Source: JAJZAM01 sp027391075
Lineage (GTDB): Bacteria; Actinomycetota; Acidimicrobiia; Acidimicrobiales; Palsa-688
Direction of reading: 5' to 3'
DNA: 64,000 nucleotides
Assembly (NCBI GenBank): GCA_027391075.1
Contig: DAHYHI010000135.1
Span: forward strand, 65,584-129,583
A model generated the notes under the pieces. The model worked only from the letters and a program-made list of their open reading frames with translations, ran no database searches and had not been told where the DNA came from. Position numbers and translations under genes: made by a program. Each line of letters begins with the position of its first letter. The first letter of the stretch is position 1. Shown piece by piece: positions 50,722 through 59,069 of this stretch.

Positions 50722-51783
50722 TCAGCCGGGGGGTGTGCGCCGGGCGCACTGGATCGACTGGCGGTCTGCCGGTCGCCCCGCGCTACGATCCGGGGCGGCG
50801 GAGGCCTCGACGTGGTTACGAACCAGTGGAGAGTGGTCCAGTGAGGCGACGCCGCCGACTATCGCAGCTATACCAGCCGCCAAGACAGCATCGCCGGTTA
50901 CCCCGATCTGGCCGAGGCTCTCCCCGAAGACCACAGTAGCTATCAGCGAGGCTGCTATCGGTTCGCCGACGTCGAGCAGCGGAAGCGAGACAGCGAGAGG
51001 GCCCGACTGGTAGGTGTTGACGGTCAAGGTCATGCCCGCAATCCCGAGGGCGGCGAGCACCCATGGCTGCCAGGTGCCGAGGAACCCAATCCCGTGAACG
51101 GCCAGTTGGTGGGTCGTCGCCTTGGTGATAATCGACAGAAGACCGAAAGTGACTCCGGCGGCGCCCGCGAGGAGGCTGGTCCGGGCGATGGCACCTGTCC
51201 GTCTCGACACTGCCAAGAGCCCCAATACCACGGCTGCCACCGAACCGAACAGCACCAGCCAGCGCTCTGGGGGAGCGGAGATCGGCGTGTTCGAAGGGTG
51301 AACCACAATCAGCAGCGCCAGTAGACCGCTGCTTACCAGGGCGATCCCGGTCCATTCCGCCTTGCCGAGAGGGTGCTTGGCTATGAACGCGGCCAGAGGG
51401 ATAGCGAAAGCGAGCTCCGCCACGATCAGGGGCTGCACTAACACGACGGGAGCTATCGACAGGGCAGTAGCCTCCATGGCGAACCCGGCTATCGAAGCGA
51501 CCAGACCGACCAGCCAGATGGGGTCCCGCCCGACACGGACGAGCAGGCCCCCATCGATTGTCTTGGACGTGCGTGGCGGACGGTCGGACTCCGAAGTGTC
51601 GGTTCCCCGTTCCGCTGCGTCGTCGCCTTGCTTGTCAGAAGTTGGGGTATCCGCGTTGGGATCGCTGCCGGCCGGGTAGGGCTGGCGGGCTATCGCCGAC
51701 ATCTGCGTAACGTTCGAGACAGCGAAAGAGGCCGCAGCCCCGAGGGCCAGCGCTACAGCGGCGAACCTCGCTCCGCTCAGCAT
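50722..51783 (-). CDS. DMT/EamA-type membrane transporter
   Basis: This 353-residue integral membrane protein has about nine or ten helices in two EamA-like halves. The first helix, AAVALALGAAASFAVSNVTQMSA, is followed by a hydrophilic insert of about 50 residues (Asp, Ser, Thr, Arg). The repeated pattern LSIAPVVLVQPLIVAELAFAIPLAAF and GPLAVSLPLLDVGEPIAASLIATVVFGE is typical of the DMT superfamily. Magnesium (NIPA-like) or metabolite export is possible; the substrate is unknown. ATG 51783 lacks a strong ribosome-binding site. It is divergent from the amidohydrolase across a relatively AT-richer region of about 255 bases. Confidence 0.82.
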   Translation of the reverse strand: MLSGARFAAVALALGAAASFAVSNVTQMSAIARQPYPAGSDPNADTPTSDKQGDDAAERGTDTSESDRPPRTSKTIDGGLLVRVGRDPIWLVGLVASIAGFAMEATALSIAPVVLVQPLIVAELAFAIPLAAFIAKHPLGKAEWTGIALVSSGLLALLIVVHPSNTPISAPPERWLVLFGSVAAVVLGLLAVSRRTGAIARTSLLAGAAGVTFGLLSIITKATTHQLAVHGIGFLGTWQPWVLAALGIAGMTLTVNTYQSGPLAVSLPLLDVGEPIAASLIATVVFGESLGQIGVTGDAVLAAGIAAIVGGVASLDHSPLVRNHVEASAAPDRSAGRPADRQSIQCARRTPPG

Positions 51784-52023
51784 TTCCGGCTACCCAACTT
51801 CATCTTCTTGGCGTCTCTATGCTTTTTGTCCGCATCCATTTTTGGCTGTCTAGCCGGTCACTCGGACCGTGCTGGTTATCGTCATAGTCCAGCGTGGCGC
51901 TGGGGAGCCTGCCCACAGCAGTCTTCTATCACTTCTCTACCTTCACCATACCGGCCGCGACGCCGCTGCCGGGACGGCGACTGCGGGCTGGGCTGGGCTG
52001 GCTAGCGGCTTGTGTTCGGGTGT

Positions 52024-52029
52024 TATCCT
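52024..52029 (+). promoter_or_regulatory. Putative -10 box before the amidohydrolase gene
   Basis: TATCCT ends 9 bases before the GTG at 52039. It favours this start over the in-frame GTG at 52012, which would lie upstream of the box. Confidence 0.35.
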
Positions 52030-52038
52030 TTCCGGGCG

Positions 52039-53217
52039 GTGAGAACTAGGTCGTCTGGCCCTGTCACAGGCTTCCCGGGGACCGGAGCCCAGGGGGGCTA
52101 CGTCGATCACCACGTGCACTTCATGGCGTCAGTCGCAGCGGGTCTCTCTATCGACGTGTCGGCTTCGACCTCGCTGCGTGACCTCCTCGGCCGGCTGGGG
52201 GACGGTATCGACCAAGGCGCGGGGAACCTTTCGGGGGGCTGGATCCGCGCTTGGGGTTACGACGAGGCGCTAATGCAAGAAGGAACCCACCCGACGCGCT
52301 GGGACCTCGACCGAGTCTGCCGATCGAAAGATGGCGAAGACGTTCCTTTAGTCCTGCACCATCGAAGCGGCCACGTCGCGGTACTGAACTCGGCGGCGCT
52401 TCGCCAACTCGACTCGGAGGACCATCACGACGGTGTCATGTTCGACGGGCACGACGTACTTGCCGGGACACCGAAGTTGGACATCGCAGCGCTGACTTCG
52501 GCGGCGATGTCTCTGAGCAGAAAGTGGGCGGCCGCAGGAATCGGGGCATTCGTGGACGCTACGCACACGAACGGCCCGGGCGAGCTCGACTTGATGGCGA
52601 GGTGGTGCGTTGAAGAGGTCGTCGCCCAGGACGTAGAGATGATGGTCGGCCTCGATCACATCCACCAGGTCCCCCCCTACGGGACGGTTGTCGCCGGCCT
52701 CTCCGCCGCGGGGTCAGGGCGGCTATCGGTTGGCCCGGTCAAATTGATGCCGCTGCCCGGCCGGCTCGGGGGGCTGGAAACAGCGGTCGCAGAGGCCCAC
52801 GGGGAGGGATTCCCCGTGGCCGTCCACGTCGTAGACGTCGAGACCCTGCAGGTGACCCTGGAGGCTTTCGCCAAATCCCCGCCGCCCTCTGGGCTGACTG
52901 ACCGCTTGGAGCACAACGCGCTAAGTCTGCCCGAGCAGGTTCGGGCGATCGCGGACAGCGGCGCCCGTGTCGTTGTCAACCCGGGGTTCCTGGCGACCCG
53001 GAAAGTTAAGTACCTACGCGAGCTATCCGAGATCGAGCGAGGGTGGCTCATCCGGATGCGTTCGCTGGTCGACGCGGGGGTGGACCTGCGGGCGGGGTCG
53101 GACTCACCGGTCAGCGCCGCAGACCCCGAACAAATAATCCGTTGCGCAACAAACCACCCTTTCGCACCGGGCGAGTCGCTGAGCCCGGCGGCAGCGACGT
53201 CTCTCCTGTCTAGGTAG
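52039..53217 (+). CDS. Amidohydrolase-family protein, short at both ends
   Basis: This 392-residue metal-dependent hydrolase resembles the Amidohydro_3/YtcJ group. It has the first-strand metal motif DHHVHF, FVDATHTNGPGELD, AVHVVDVETLQV, RLEHNALSLPE and the last-strand Asp in AGSDSPVSAADPEQ. Relatives have about 500 residues, with a composite beta-sandwich made from both ends. Here the barrel starts almost at the N-terminus and the protein stops just after SPAAATSLL. Codons after the TAG read ERIVVARGGATVSLGGKIV in the same frame, like a sandwich strand, with a second stop in between. It may be a compact form or a decaying gene. The substrate is unknown. Confidence 0.75.
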   Translation: MRTRSSGPVTGFPGTGAQGGYVDHHVHFMASVAAGLSIDVSASTSLRDLLGRLGDGIDQGAGNLSGGWIRAWGYDEALMQEGTHPTRWDLDRVCRSKDGEDVPLVLHHRSGHVAVLNSAALRQLDSEDHHDGVMFDGHDVLAGTPKLDIAALTSAAMSLSRKWAAAGIGAFVDATHTNGPGELDLMARWCVEEVVAQDVEMMVGLDHIHQVPPYGTVVAGLSAAGSGRLSVGPVKLMPLPGRLGGLETAVAEAHGEGFPVAVHVVDVETLQVTLEAFAKSPPPSGLTDRLEHNALSLPEQVRAIADSGARVVVNPGFLATRKVKYLRELSEIERGWLIRMRSLVDAGVDLRAGSDSPVSAADPEQIIRCATNHPFAPGESLSPAAATSLLSR

Positions 53218-53398
53218 CCGGGCAGGGGCTGAGCGGGCGGCGCAGCGGAGCGCATCGTGGTTGCACGGGGCGGCGCAACTGTGAGCCTGGGCGGTAAGAT
53301 AGTTAGCCAAGCAAACTGAATGTGCTGTCGAACGGTGCAGCCACAAGTCGCCGCCGACTCGGCCGGACAAGCCGAGGACGACGGAAGCGAGGTGTCCA

Positions 53399-55147
53399 AT
53401 GCAAGGTACAGATTCCACAACACACCGGAGGGCAAAGCGGGGCGGCAGCGGGGAGGTGGGGGCCGGCGGGGGAGCGGGGGACAGTACAGCCGAGGATCGT
53501 TACAAGTGGGTTGCGTTGTTCAACGTGACGTTAGGGGTCCTCATGGCGACCATCGACTCGTCGATCATGCTCATAGCTATGCCCGACATCTTTAGGGGTA
53601 TCAAGCTGAACCCTCTCGTGCCGGGGAACAGTTTCTACCTGCTTTGGATGATCCTCGGCTTCCTCGTCGTCAGCAGCGTGCTGGTCGTAAGCCTTGGCCG
53701 ACTGGGTGACATGTTCGGGCGGGTCAAGATGTACAACCTTGGTTTTCTGGTTTACACCCTGTCGTCGTTGGTTTTGACCGTCGATTGGATGACCGGACCG
53801 TCCGGGGCAATCTGGCTGATAGTGGGTCGCATAGCCCAAGGTGTGGGGGCCGCCTTCGTGATCGCCAACTCTGCGGCGATCCTCACCGACGCGTTCCCGT
53901 CCAACCAGCGCGGTCTAGCGCTTGGCATCAACAACATAGCCGGGATCAGTGGGTCGTTCATAGGCCTGATCCTGGGAGGCCTTCTCGGCCCAATCGAGTG
54001 GCGCCTCGTCTTTTTGATCTCGGTACCTATCGGCGCCCTTGGAACCGTGTGGGCGTACAAGAAGCTCCGTGACACCGGCATTCGCCGGCCTTCATCGATC
54101 GACTGGTGGGGCAACGCCACCTTCGCTGTCGGCCTTATCCTCATAATGATAGGTATCACCTATGGAATCGAGCCATACGGGCGTGAGACTATGGGGTGGA
54201 CCAGTCCCAGGGTAGACCTCGAGTTGGGTCTCGGTGTGGCGATCCTCGTGGCCTTCGCGCTGGTCGAGCGGCGAGTCGAGAACCCTATGTTCAGGCTCCC
54301 GCTGTTTAAGATCAAGGCGTTCACGTTCGGGACTCTGTCCACTTTCCTTTCTGCAGTTGGCCGGGGTGGATTGATGTTCATGCTGATCATCTGGTTGCAG
54401 GGAATCTGGCTGCCGGAACATGGATATAGCTTCACCCGGACGCCTCTTTGGGCCGGGATCTACATGCTGCCGCTGACAGTAGGATTTTTGCTGGCTGGAC
54501 CGCTGTCAGGGTACCTGTCGGATCGTTACGGGGCCCGTCCCTTCGCCACCGGCGGGATGATCGCTGCGGCAGTGAGCTTCTTCGCTTTAGAGCAATTGCC
54601 TATCGACTTCTCCTACCCGGTTTTCGGTGCGCTGCTGTTCTTGAACGGACTGGGAATGGGAGCGTTCGCAGCTCCGAACCGCGCAGGGGTGATGAACAGC
54701 CTCCCACCGGCTGACCGTGGGGCGGGCGGCGGCATGAACTCCACGTTCCAGAACTCCGCTCAGGTGCTGTCGATAGGAATTTTCTTCACCTTGATGATCA
54801 TCGGCCTGTCAAGCTCGTTGACGGCAAGCCTGACCAACGGGCTGGTCTCTCACGGCGTCAACGCTGCTACCGCCTCCCAGGTCGCGCACCTTCCACCGGT
54901 GTCGGTCCTCTTCGCAGCCTTCCTCGGATACAACCCTGTGCAGACCCTCGTGCCGCAAAAGGCGCTGGCGGCTGTATCCAAAGCTAACTACGCGACCCTG
55001 ACAGGTCGTTCGTTCTTCTCTCACCTGATATCCAAGCCGTTCTCGAGTGGGCTGCACGAGGCTTTCCTGTTCGCGATCATCGCCTGCGTGGTGGCAGCAG
55101 CCGCCTCATGGTCTCGGGGTAAGCGATTCGTCAACGAAAACACATGA
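53399..55147 (+). CDS. MFS DHA2-type transporter, tandem copy 1
   Basis: This 582-residue, 14-helix major-facilitator protein starts after a Gly/Ser/Arg-rich cytoplasmic head of about 33 residues. Motifs are LGVLMATIDSSIMLIAMPDIF, LGRLGDMFGRVKMYNLGF and GISGSFIGLILGGLLGPIEWRLVFL. It is clearly a paralogue of the next gene, sharing long identical stretches such as ATGCTGATCATCTGGTTGCA near 54377. The ATG has GAGGTG 6 bases upstream. Drug or metabolite export is expected from the family; the substrate is unknown. The unusual extracytoplasmic loop near residues 460-540 (NGLVSHGVNAATASQVAHLPP) is present in both copies. Confidence 0.9.
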   Translation: MQGTDSTTHRRAKRGGSGEVGAGGGAGDSTAEDRYKWVALFNVTLGVLMATIDSSIMLIAMPDIFRGIKLNPLVPGNSFYLLWMILGFLVVSSVLVVSLGRLGDMFGRVKMYNLGFLVYTLSSLVLTVDWMTGPSGAIWLIVGRIAQGVGAAFVIANSAAILTDAFPSNQRGLALGINNIAGISGSFIGLILGGLLGPIEWRLVFLISVPIGALGTVWAYKKLRDTGIRRPSSIDWWGNATFAVGLILIMIGITYGIEPYGRETMGWTSPRVDLELGLGVAILVAFALVERRVENPMFRLPLFKIKAFTFGTLSTFLSAVGRGGLMFMLIIWLQGIWLPEHGYSFTRTPLWAGIYMLPLTVGFLLAGPLSGYLSDRYGARPFATGGMIAAAVSFFALEQLPIDFSYPVFGALLFLNGLGMGAFAAPNRAGVMNSLPPADRGAGGGMNSTFQNSAQVLSIGIFFTLMIIGLSSSLTASLTNGLVSHGVNAATASQVAHLPPVSVLFAAFLGYNPVQTLVPQKALAAVSKANYATLTGRSFFSHLISKPFSSGLHEAFLFAIIACVVAAAASWSRGKRFVNENT

Positions 55148-55170
55148 AAAGTCCTCACAGTCGATGCCGG

Positions 55171-55198
55171 TTGACCGCCGCCGTGTGACCAAGGTCAA
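55171..55198. promoter_or_regulatory. TTGACC...GGTCAA dyad upstream of tandem copy 2
   Basis: TTGACC (55171-55176) and GGTCAA (55193-55198) form an inverted pair, with a tighter TGACC-AA-GGTCA dyad at 55186-55197. They lie upstream of an MFS-MerR pair and are candidates for the MerR operator. Confidence 0.4.
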
Positions 55199-55265
55199 GA
55201 GGAAAATCTACCGTTGACGTGAGAGTCGCGTTATCCTGATCTGGTCGTACCCAAGGAGGGCGAAG

Positions 55266-57095
55266 TTGAGCCAGACAGGATCAGTCGTGCCGGACGAGCG
55301 GACAGGCAGAGACGAACGAGCAGGTCGAAAAGATCATGGGGCGCACCCCGACAGGTACAAGTGGATCGCCCTTTCCAACACGACCCTAGGCATCTTGATG
55401 GTCACTATCAACCAGTCGATACTGCTGATTTCCCTTCCCGACATATTCCGAGGGATCAAGCTCAATCCGCTGACACCGTCCAACACCTCCTACTTCCTCT
55501 GGACGCTCATGGGGTTCATGCTGGTTACCAGCGTTTTAGTCGTCAGTCTTGGCCGAGTGGGCGACATGTACGGGCGGGTCAAGATGTACAACCTCGGCTT
55601 CGCGGTCTTTACTGTCTTTTCGATTCTTCTGTCGGTTACCTGGCTGTCAGGATCGGCTGGGGCTATTTGGATCATCGTCATGCGCGTCTTCCAGGGCGTC
55701 GGCGGTTCGTTCCTGTTCGCGAACTCGAGCGCTATCCTCACCGACGCTTTCCCTGAGAACGAACGAGGCAAGGCGATGGGAATCAACGGTGTGGCAGCTG
55801 TGAGCGGCTCGTTCCTCGGGCTTATCCTTGGCGGCCTTCTCGGTCCTGTCCAGTGGCGTCTGGTGTTCTTGGTTTCGGTGCCGTTCGGAATCTTCGGAAC
55901 GGTATGGGCGTATCACAAGCTGCGTGACAATGGGGTTCGAGTGCCGTCCAAGATCGACTGGGTCGGAAACGTTACCTTCGCTGTCGGCCTGATATCGGTT
56001 CTGACCGGGATTGTGTACTCCCTGCTGCCCTACGGGGGCCACAGCACCGGCTGGACCAACCCCTGGGTTCTAGTGGCGATATTCGGAGGCATTGCAGTCC
56101 TCCTAGCGTTCGTGTGGGTCGAGAAGAGGGTTGCCAACCCAATGTTCCGACTCGAGTTGTTCTCCATCAGACCTTTCACCGCAGGGGCGGTGTCCGGGCT
56201 GCTAGGAGCCCTCGGGCGTGGTGGCCTGCAGTTCATGCTGATCATCTGGTTGCAGGGCATCTGGCTTCCTCAGCACGGCTACAGCTTCAGCCAGACCCCC
56301 CTGTGGGCGGGGATCTATTTGATCCCGCTGACGCTTGGCTTCCTGGCGGTCGGACCGGTGGCAGGAATTCTGTCAGACCGCTACGGCGCCCGCTGGCTGT
56401 CGAGCGCCGGTCTGGCCATGTCGGCGGCCGCGTTCTTGTTGCTCAACACCTTGCCGATGAACTTCTCATACCTCCCGTTCGCCGGACTGGTTCTCCTGTT
56501 CGCCCTCGGTATGGGACTGTTCTTTACCCCGAACCAGGCCTCTGTCATGAACAGTCTTCCCCCCAACCAGCGCGGCGCGGGAGCTGGAATGCTCAACACG
56601 TTCCAGAACTCCGCTCAGGTGCTGTCTATGGGACTTTTCTTCACTATCGTCACCCTGGGCCTGGCGGCGACGCTCCCCTCGCATCTCTACGCAGGGCTCA
56701 CGGCCGCCGGGGTTGCCCCCGCAGCAGCACACCGGGTGGCTTCCGAGCCGCCGATAGGGAGCCTGTTCTCGGCATTCCTCGGCTTCAACCCCGTACAGCA
56801 ACTGTTGGGACCAGCCGGTCTCGCCCATCTGAGTGCCACCCAGGTGGCCTATGTCACTGGACGTTCCTTCTTCCCGTCGCTCATTGAAGCGCCCTTCGCT
56901 ACGGGCCTTCATCTGGCTTTCGACTTTGCTGCTGGCGCCTCCGTCGTGGCCATGGTCGTGTCCCTGATGAGAGGTAAACGCTATGTTCACTCCATGAGCG
57001 CCGAAGCGTCGACGGCAGTGCCATCCCAACCCTCTGCCCTAGCCAGCGACGTCGAGCAGGCCGGCCCGGTAAAAGCTACGCAGGCTGCCAGTTGA
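55266..57095 (+). CDS. MFS DHA2-type transporter, tandem copy 2
   Basis: This 609-residue paralogue of the preceding transporter has the same motif set (LGILMVTINQSILLISLPDIF, LGRVGDMYGRVKMYNLGF, AVSGSFLGLILGGLLGPVQWRLVFL) and the same long external loop. The acidic residue of helix 1 in copy 1 (TIDSS) is Asn here (TINQS), so proton coupling may differ. The TTG start at 55266 has a very strong AAGGAGG (55253-55259) 6 bases upstream, compensating for the weak codon. A 40-residue Ala/Ser/Thr tail follows the last helix. The stop overlaps the MerR gene (TTGA), so transporter and regulator are coupled. Confidence 0.9.
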   Translation: MSQTGSVVPDERTGRDERAGRKDHGAHPDRYKWIALSNTTLGILMVTINQSILLISLPDIFRGIKLNPLTPSNTSYFLWTLMGFMLVTSVLVVSLGRVGDMYGRVKMYNLGFAVFTVFSILLSVTWLSGSAGAIWIIVMRVFQGVGGSFLFANSSAILTDAFPENERGKAMGINGVAAVSGSFLGLILGGLLGPVQWRLVFLVSVPFGIFGTVWAYHKLRDNGVRVPSKIDWVGNVTFAVGLISVLTGIVYSLLPYGGHSTGWTNPWVLVAIFGGIAVLLAFVWVEKRVANPMFRLELFSIRPFTAGAVSGLLGALGRGGLQFMLIIWLQGIWLPQHGYSFSQTPLWAGIYLIPLTLGFLAVGPVAGILSDRYGARWLSSAGLAMSAAAFLLLNTLPMNFSYLPFAGLVLLFALGMGLFFTPNQASVMNSLPPNQRGAGAGMLNTFQNSAQVLSMGLFFTIVTLGLAATLPSHLYAGLTAAGVAPAAAHRVASEPPIGSLFSAFLGFNPVQQLLGPAGLAHLSATQVAYVTGRSFFPSLIEAPFATGLHLAFDFAAGASVVAMVVSLMRGKRYVHSMSAEASTAVPSQPSALASDVEQAGPVKATQAAS

Positions 57096-57541
57096 CCACT
57101 ACCGGCGGAGTCATAGAACACGAGAGCCTTATGTCGATCGGCGCCGCTGCGCAGAGCGCAGGTGTAACCGAGAGGGCTCTGCGGTACTACCAGGAACTGG
57201 GGTTGATCAAACCAGGAGTCACCGCAGGCGGATCGAGGCGGTACTCTCGCCGCGACCTTGAGCGTGTAGCGCGAATCCGGGAGTTGCAGGCCCTGCTCGG
57301 CTTCAACCTGGACGAGATCGCAGTGGTCCTGGCCAACGAAGATCGCACAGCCGAGATCAAAGAGGCCTACCTAGACGAGGAGACTCCTGACTCCCGTCGG
57401 CGCCAACTGCTCGAAGAGTCCCTGGAACTGGCAAGCCAGATGCGCCGGACCGTGGAGGCTAAACGCCTGGCCCTGGAGTCCTTCCTCGACGACCTTGACC
57501 AGCGGATCGAGCGGATCCGTGCCAAGATGGCTGACGCCTAG
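57092..57541 (+). CDS. MerR-family transcriptional regulator
   Basis: This 149-residue regulator has the MerR winged helix: SIGAAAQSAGVTERALRYYQELGLIKP, then GGSRRYSRRDLERVARIRELQALLGFNLDEI, read as two blocks. A long coiled-coil helix follows (LLEESLELASQMRRTVEAKRLALESFL). There are no cysteines for metal binding, so a small-molecule or drug-responsive type is likely. The TTG at 57092 overlaps the stop of the DHA2 transporter, making it the natural regulator of the tandem transporters. It probably acts on the dyads upstream of copy 2 (inference). Confidence 0.9.
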   Translation: MTTTGGVIEHESLMSIGAAAQSAGVTERALRYYQELGLIKPGVTAGGSRRYSRRDLERVARIRELQALLGFNLDEIAVVLANEDRTAEIKEAYLDEETPDSRRRQLLEESLELASQMRRTVEAKRLALESFLDDLDQRIERIRAKMADA

Positions 57542-57611
57542 AGGCATCGGGGAAGCCGTTACCGCTGGCGTAGGGGTGCGCCCCGACCTTGGCAGGAGAG
57601 CCCGATCCTGC

Positions 57612-57617
57612 TAGTTT
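57612..57617 (+). promoter_or_regulatory. Putative -10 box before the Rpf gene
   Basis: TAGTTT lies 9 bases before the GTG at 57627. No Shine-Dalgarno sequence is seen between them. Confidence 0.35.
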
Positions 57618-57626
57618 CAACTTACT

Positions 57627-58961
57627 GTGGCGAGGACCTGCGAGTCTCCGAGGGCCGCCAGCGACGCTCGCAGCTCACGTTTCGGGCGTTTCGGGCAGCT
57701 CGGTCGGGTGGCAATCGCAGCTCCGGGACTAACCTTGATCCTGGCTTTTTCCGCCTTTGCTTTGGCGCTGTCCCCGGGGGCTTCAAGTCTCCCCGGCTGG
57801 GCAACCTGGGGACTTGGACCCCGGCCGGCGTTCGCCGTCACCACCGCGTCGGTGAAAGCGCAGATATCTTCGTTGCAAGCGCAGTTCGCCGCCGCCGGGA
57901 CCGCAGTCCACCGGGCGACAGTTGCCTACCAGGAGGCCTTGGCGACTGAGCAAGCCCTAGCCGGCGAGCTAAGCGCTGACCGTGGTCGGGCCGCTCAGGC
58001 GGCGGCGTCGCTGGCGGCGAGTGAGGCTGCCCTGCGCAACGAGCTCGTCGGTGCTTACGTCGGCGGCTACTTCGTCACGCCCGCTGCTCCCGTCTCGCTG
58101 AATGGTGTAGGAGTTGCCGACCCCGCCGTCAGCGAAGGCTACATATCAGTTGCCACAGACACGGTCCGGGGGGTGATAGACCGCTATCAGACGGCCCATA
58201 GCGCGTGGGTGGATTCTGTCGCAACGGTTTCCGCTAGCGAGAAGCAGTCCCAAGAGGCGTTGTCCGCAGCGTCGACAGCTCGGGTAGCAGCGCTGGCCGA
58301 GGCGAGCTCGGTAAGCCAGCAGATCGTAGGTCTTCAGAGCCAGCTGTCGAGCTTGGAAGCCCAGGCGGGGGCGCAGCAGGTAACCGCCCTGCAGGGAGGG
58401 CCGGTCGCAGGAGGGCTCGTCGCCGCCGTCAAAGCCCAAATTGGGGCATCTCCGGCGACAGTGACCTCCTCGGGCCCGATCTCACAAGGTGCGCCTACCG
58501 CGACCGACGGAGTTGTTGGTGGGGCAAGCGCTTCGACGCCTCGGAGCTCAGTGCCTTCCCCGCCGGTGGTCGTCCCCGCGACGCCATCTTTGCCGCCTGC
58601 CAGTGTGCCGCCTGCCAGTGTGGCGCCTTCTACAACGGCGCCGCCTGCGACTAGCCCCCCGGCGACCTCTGCCCCCCCGGCGACCTCTGCCCCGCCGACG
58701 ACCGCAGCTTCGCCGGGAGCGCCAACGCCAGCCGACTGGCTTGCTCTAAGGACCTGTGAGAGCGGCGACACCTACACGGAGAACACCGGAAACGGCTATT
58801 TCGGCGCCTACCAGTTCAGCCAAGCCACCTGGACGGGTCTCGGCTACCCGGGTCGGCCCGACCAGGAGCCTCCCGCAATGCAAGACCAAGCGGCTGCCCA
58901 ACTCCAGGCCGAAGCCGGGTGGGGAGCGTGGCCGGCGTGCTCGGCGGCCTTGGGTTTGTGA
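57627..58961 (+). CDS. Resuscitation-promoting factor-like secreted protein
   Basis: This 444-residue secreted protein has a basic head and a hydrophobic signal segment (about 29-48), with AFA near residue 70 as a possible cleavage site. A coiled-coil region of about 200 residues resembles RipA/CwlO N-termini. A Ser/Pro/Ala/Thr linker (about 285-370) includes tandem PPASV and PPATSA units. The C-terminal Rpf transglycosylase domain has LRTCESGDTYTENTGNGYFGAYQFSQATW, read in two blocks, with the catalytic Glu after Cys. A closing cysteine in AWPACS pairs with the first. Rpf enzymes cut peptidoglycan and wake dormant cells. It lies upstream of the arabinan-precursor genes, but has its own promoter-like box. 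Confidence 0.9.
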   Translation: MARTCESPRAASDARSSRFGRFGQLGRVAIAAPGLTLILAFSAFALALSPGASSLPGWATWGLGPRPAFAVTTASVKAQISSLQAQFAAAGTAVHRATVAYQEALATEQALAGELSADRGRAAQAAASLAASEAALRNELVGAYVGGYFVTPAAPVSLNGVGVADPAVSEGYISVATDTVRGVIDRYQTAHSAWVDSVATVSASEKQSQEALSAASTARVAALAEASSVSQQIVGLQSQLSSLEAQAGAQQVTALQGGPVAGGLVAAVKAQIGASPATVTSSGPISQGAPTATDGVVGGASASTPRSSVPSPPVVVPATPSLPPASVPPASVAPSTTAPPATSPPATSAPPATSAPPTTAASPGAPTPADWLALRTCESGDTYTENTGNGYFGAYQFSQATWTGLGYPGRPDQEPPAMQDQAAAQLQAEAGWGAWPACSAALGL

Positions 58962-58991
58962 GGCCAGCGATGACACTGCGGCCCCGCCGGC

Positions 58992-59023
58992 CCCGCCGGC
59001 CATCCGGCTTTGACGGCGGCGGG
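58992..59023 (+). terminator. GC-rich hairpin after the Rpf gene
   Basis: CCCGCCG (58992-58998) pairs with CGGCGGG (59017-59023) around an 18-base loop that holds a further CCGG pairing option. It lies 31 bases after the stop, without a T-run. Confidence 0.4.
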
Positions 59024-59057
59024 AAGGGCTGCTTGCAGTCGCGGCCTCTTCTAAGGA

Positions 59058-59063
59058 TAGGCT
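59058..59063 (+). promoter_or_regulatory. Putative -10 box, leaderless promoter of the DPA operon
   Basis: TAGGCT ends 6 bases before the GTG at 59070, with no Shine-Dalgarno. It would drive the PAP2, UbiA, DprE1 and DprE2 genes. Confidence 0.5.
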
Positions 59064-59069
59064 GAGAGA

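Noticed and set aside
53310..53325. GTTAGCCAAGCAAAC as an iron box
   Set aside because: It lacks dyad symmetry and matches only one half of the DtxR/IdeR consensus.
55214..55237. TTGACG...TATCCT as a promoter for the second DHA2 gene
   Set aside because: The spacer is only 12 bases, too short for a standard promoter. The transcription start remains unknown.
58590..58690. Short repeats in the Rpf linker as a CRISPR-like array
   Set aside because: The units are contiguous, in frame and encode PPASV/PPATSA, with no unique spacers.
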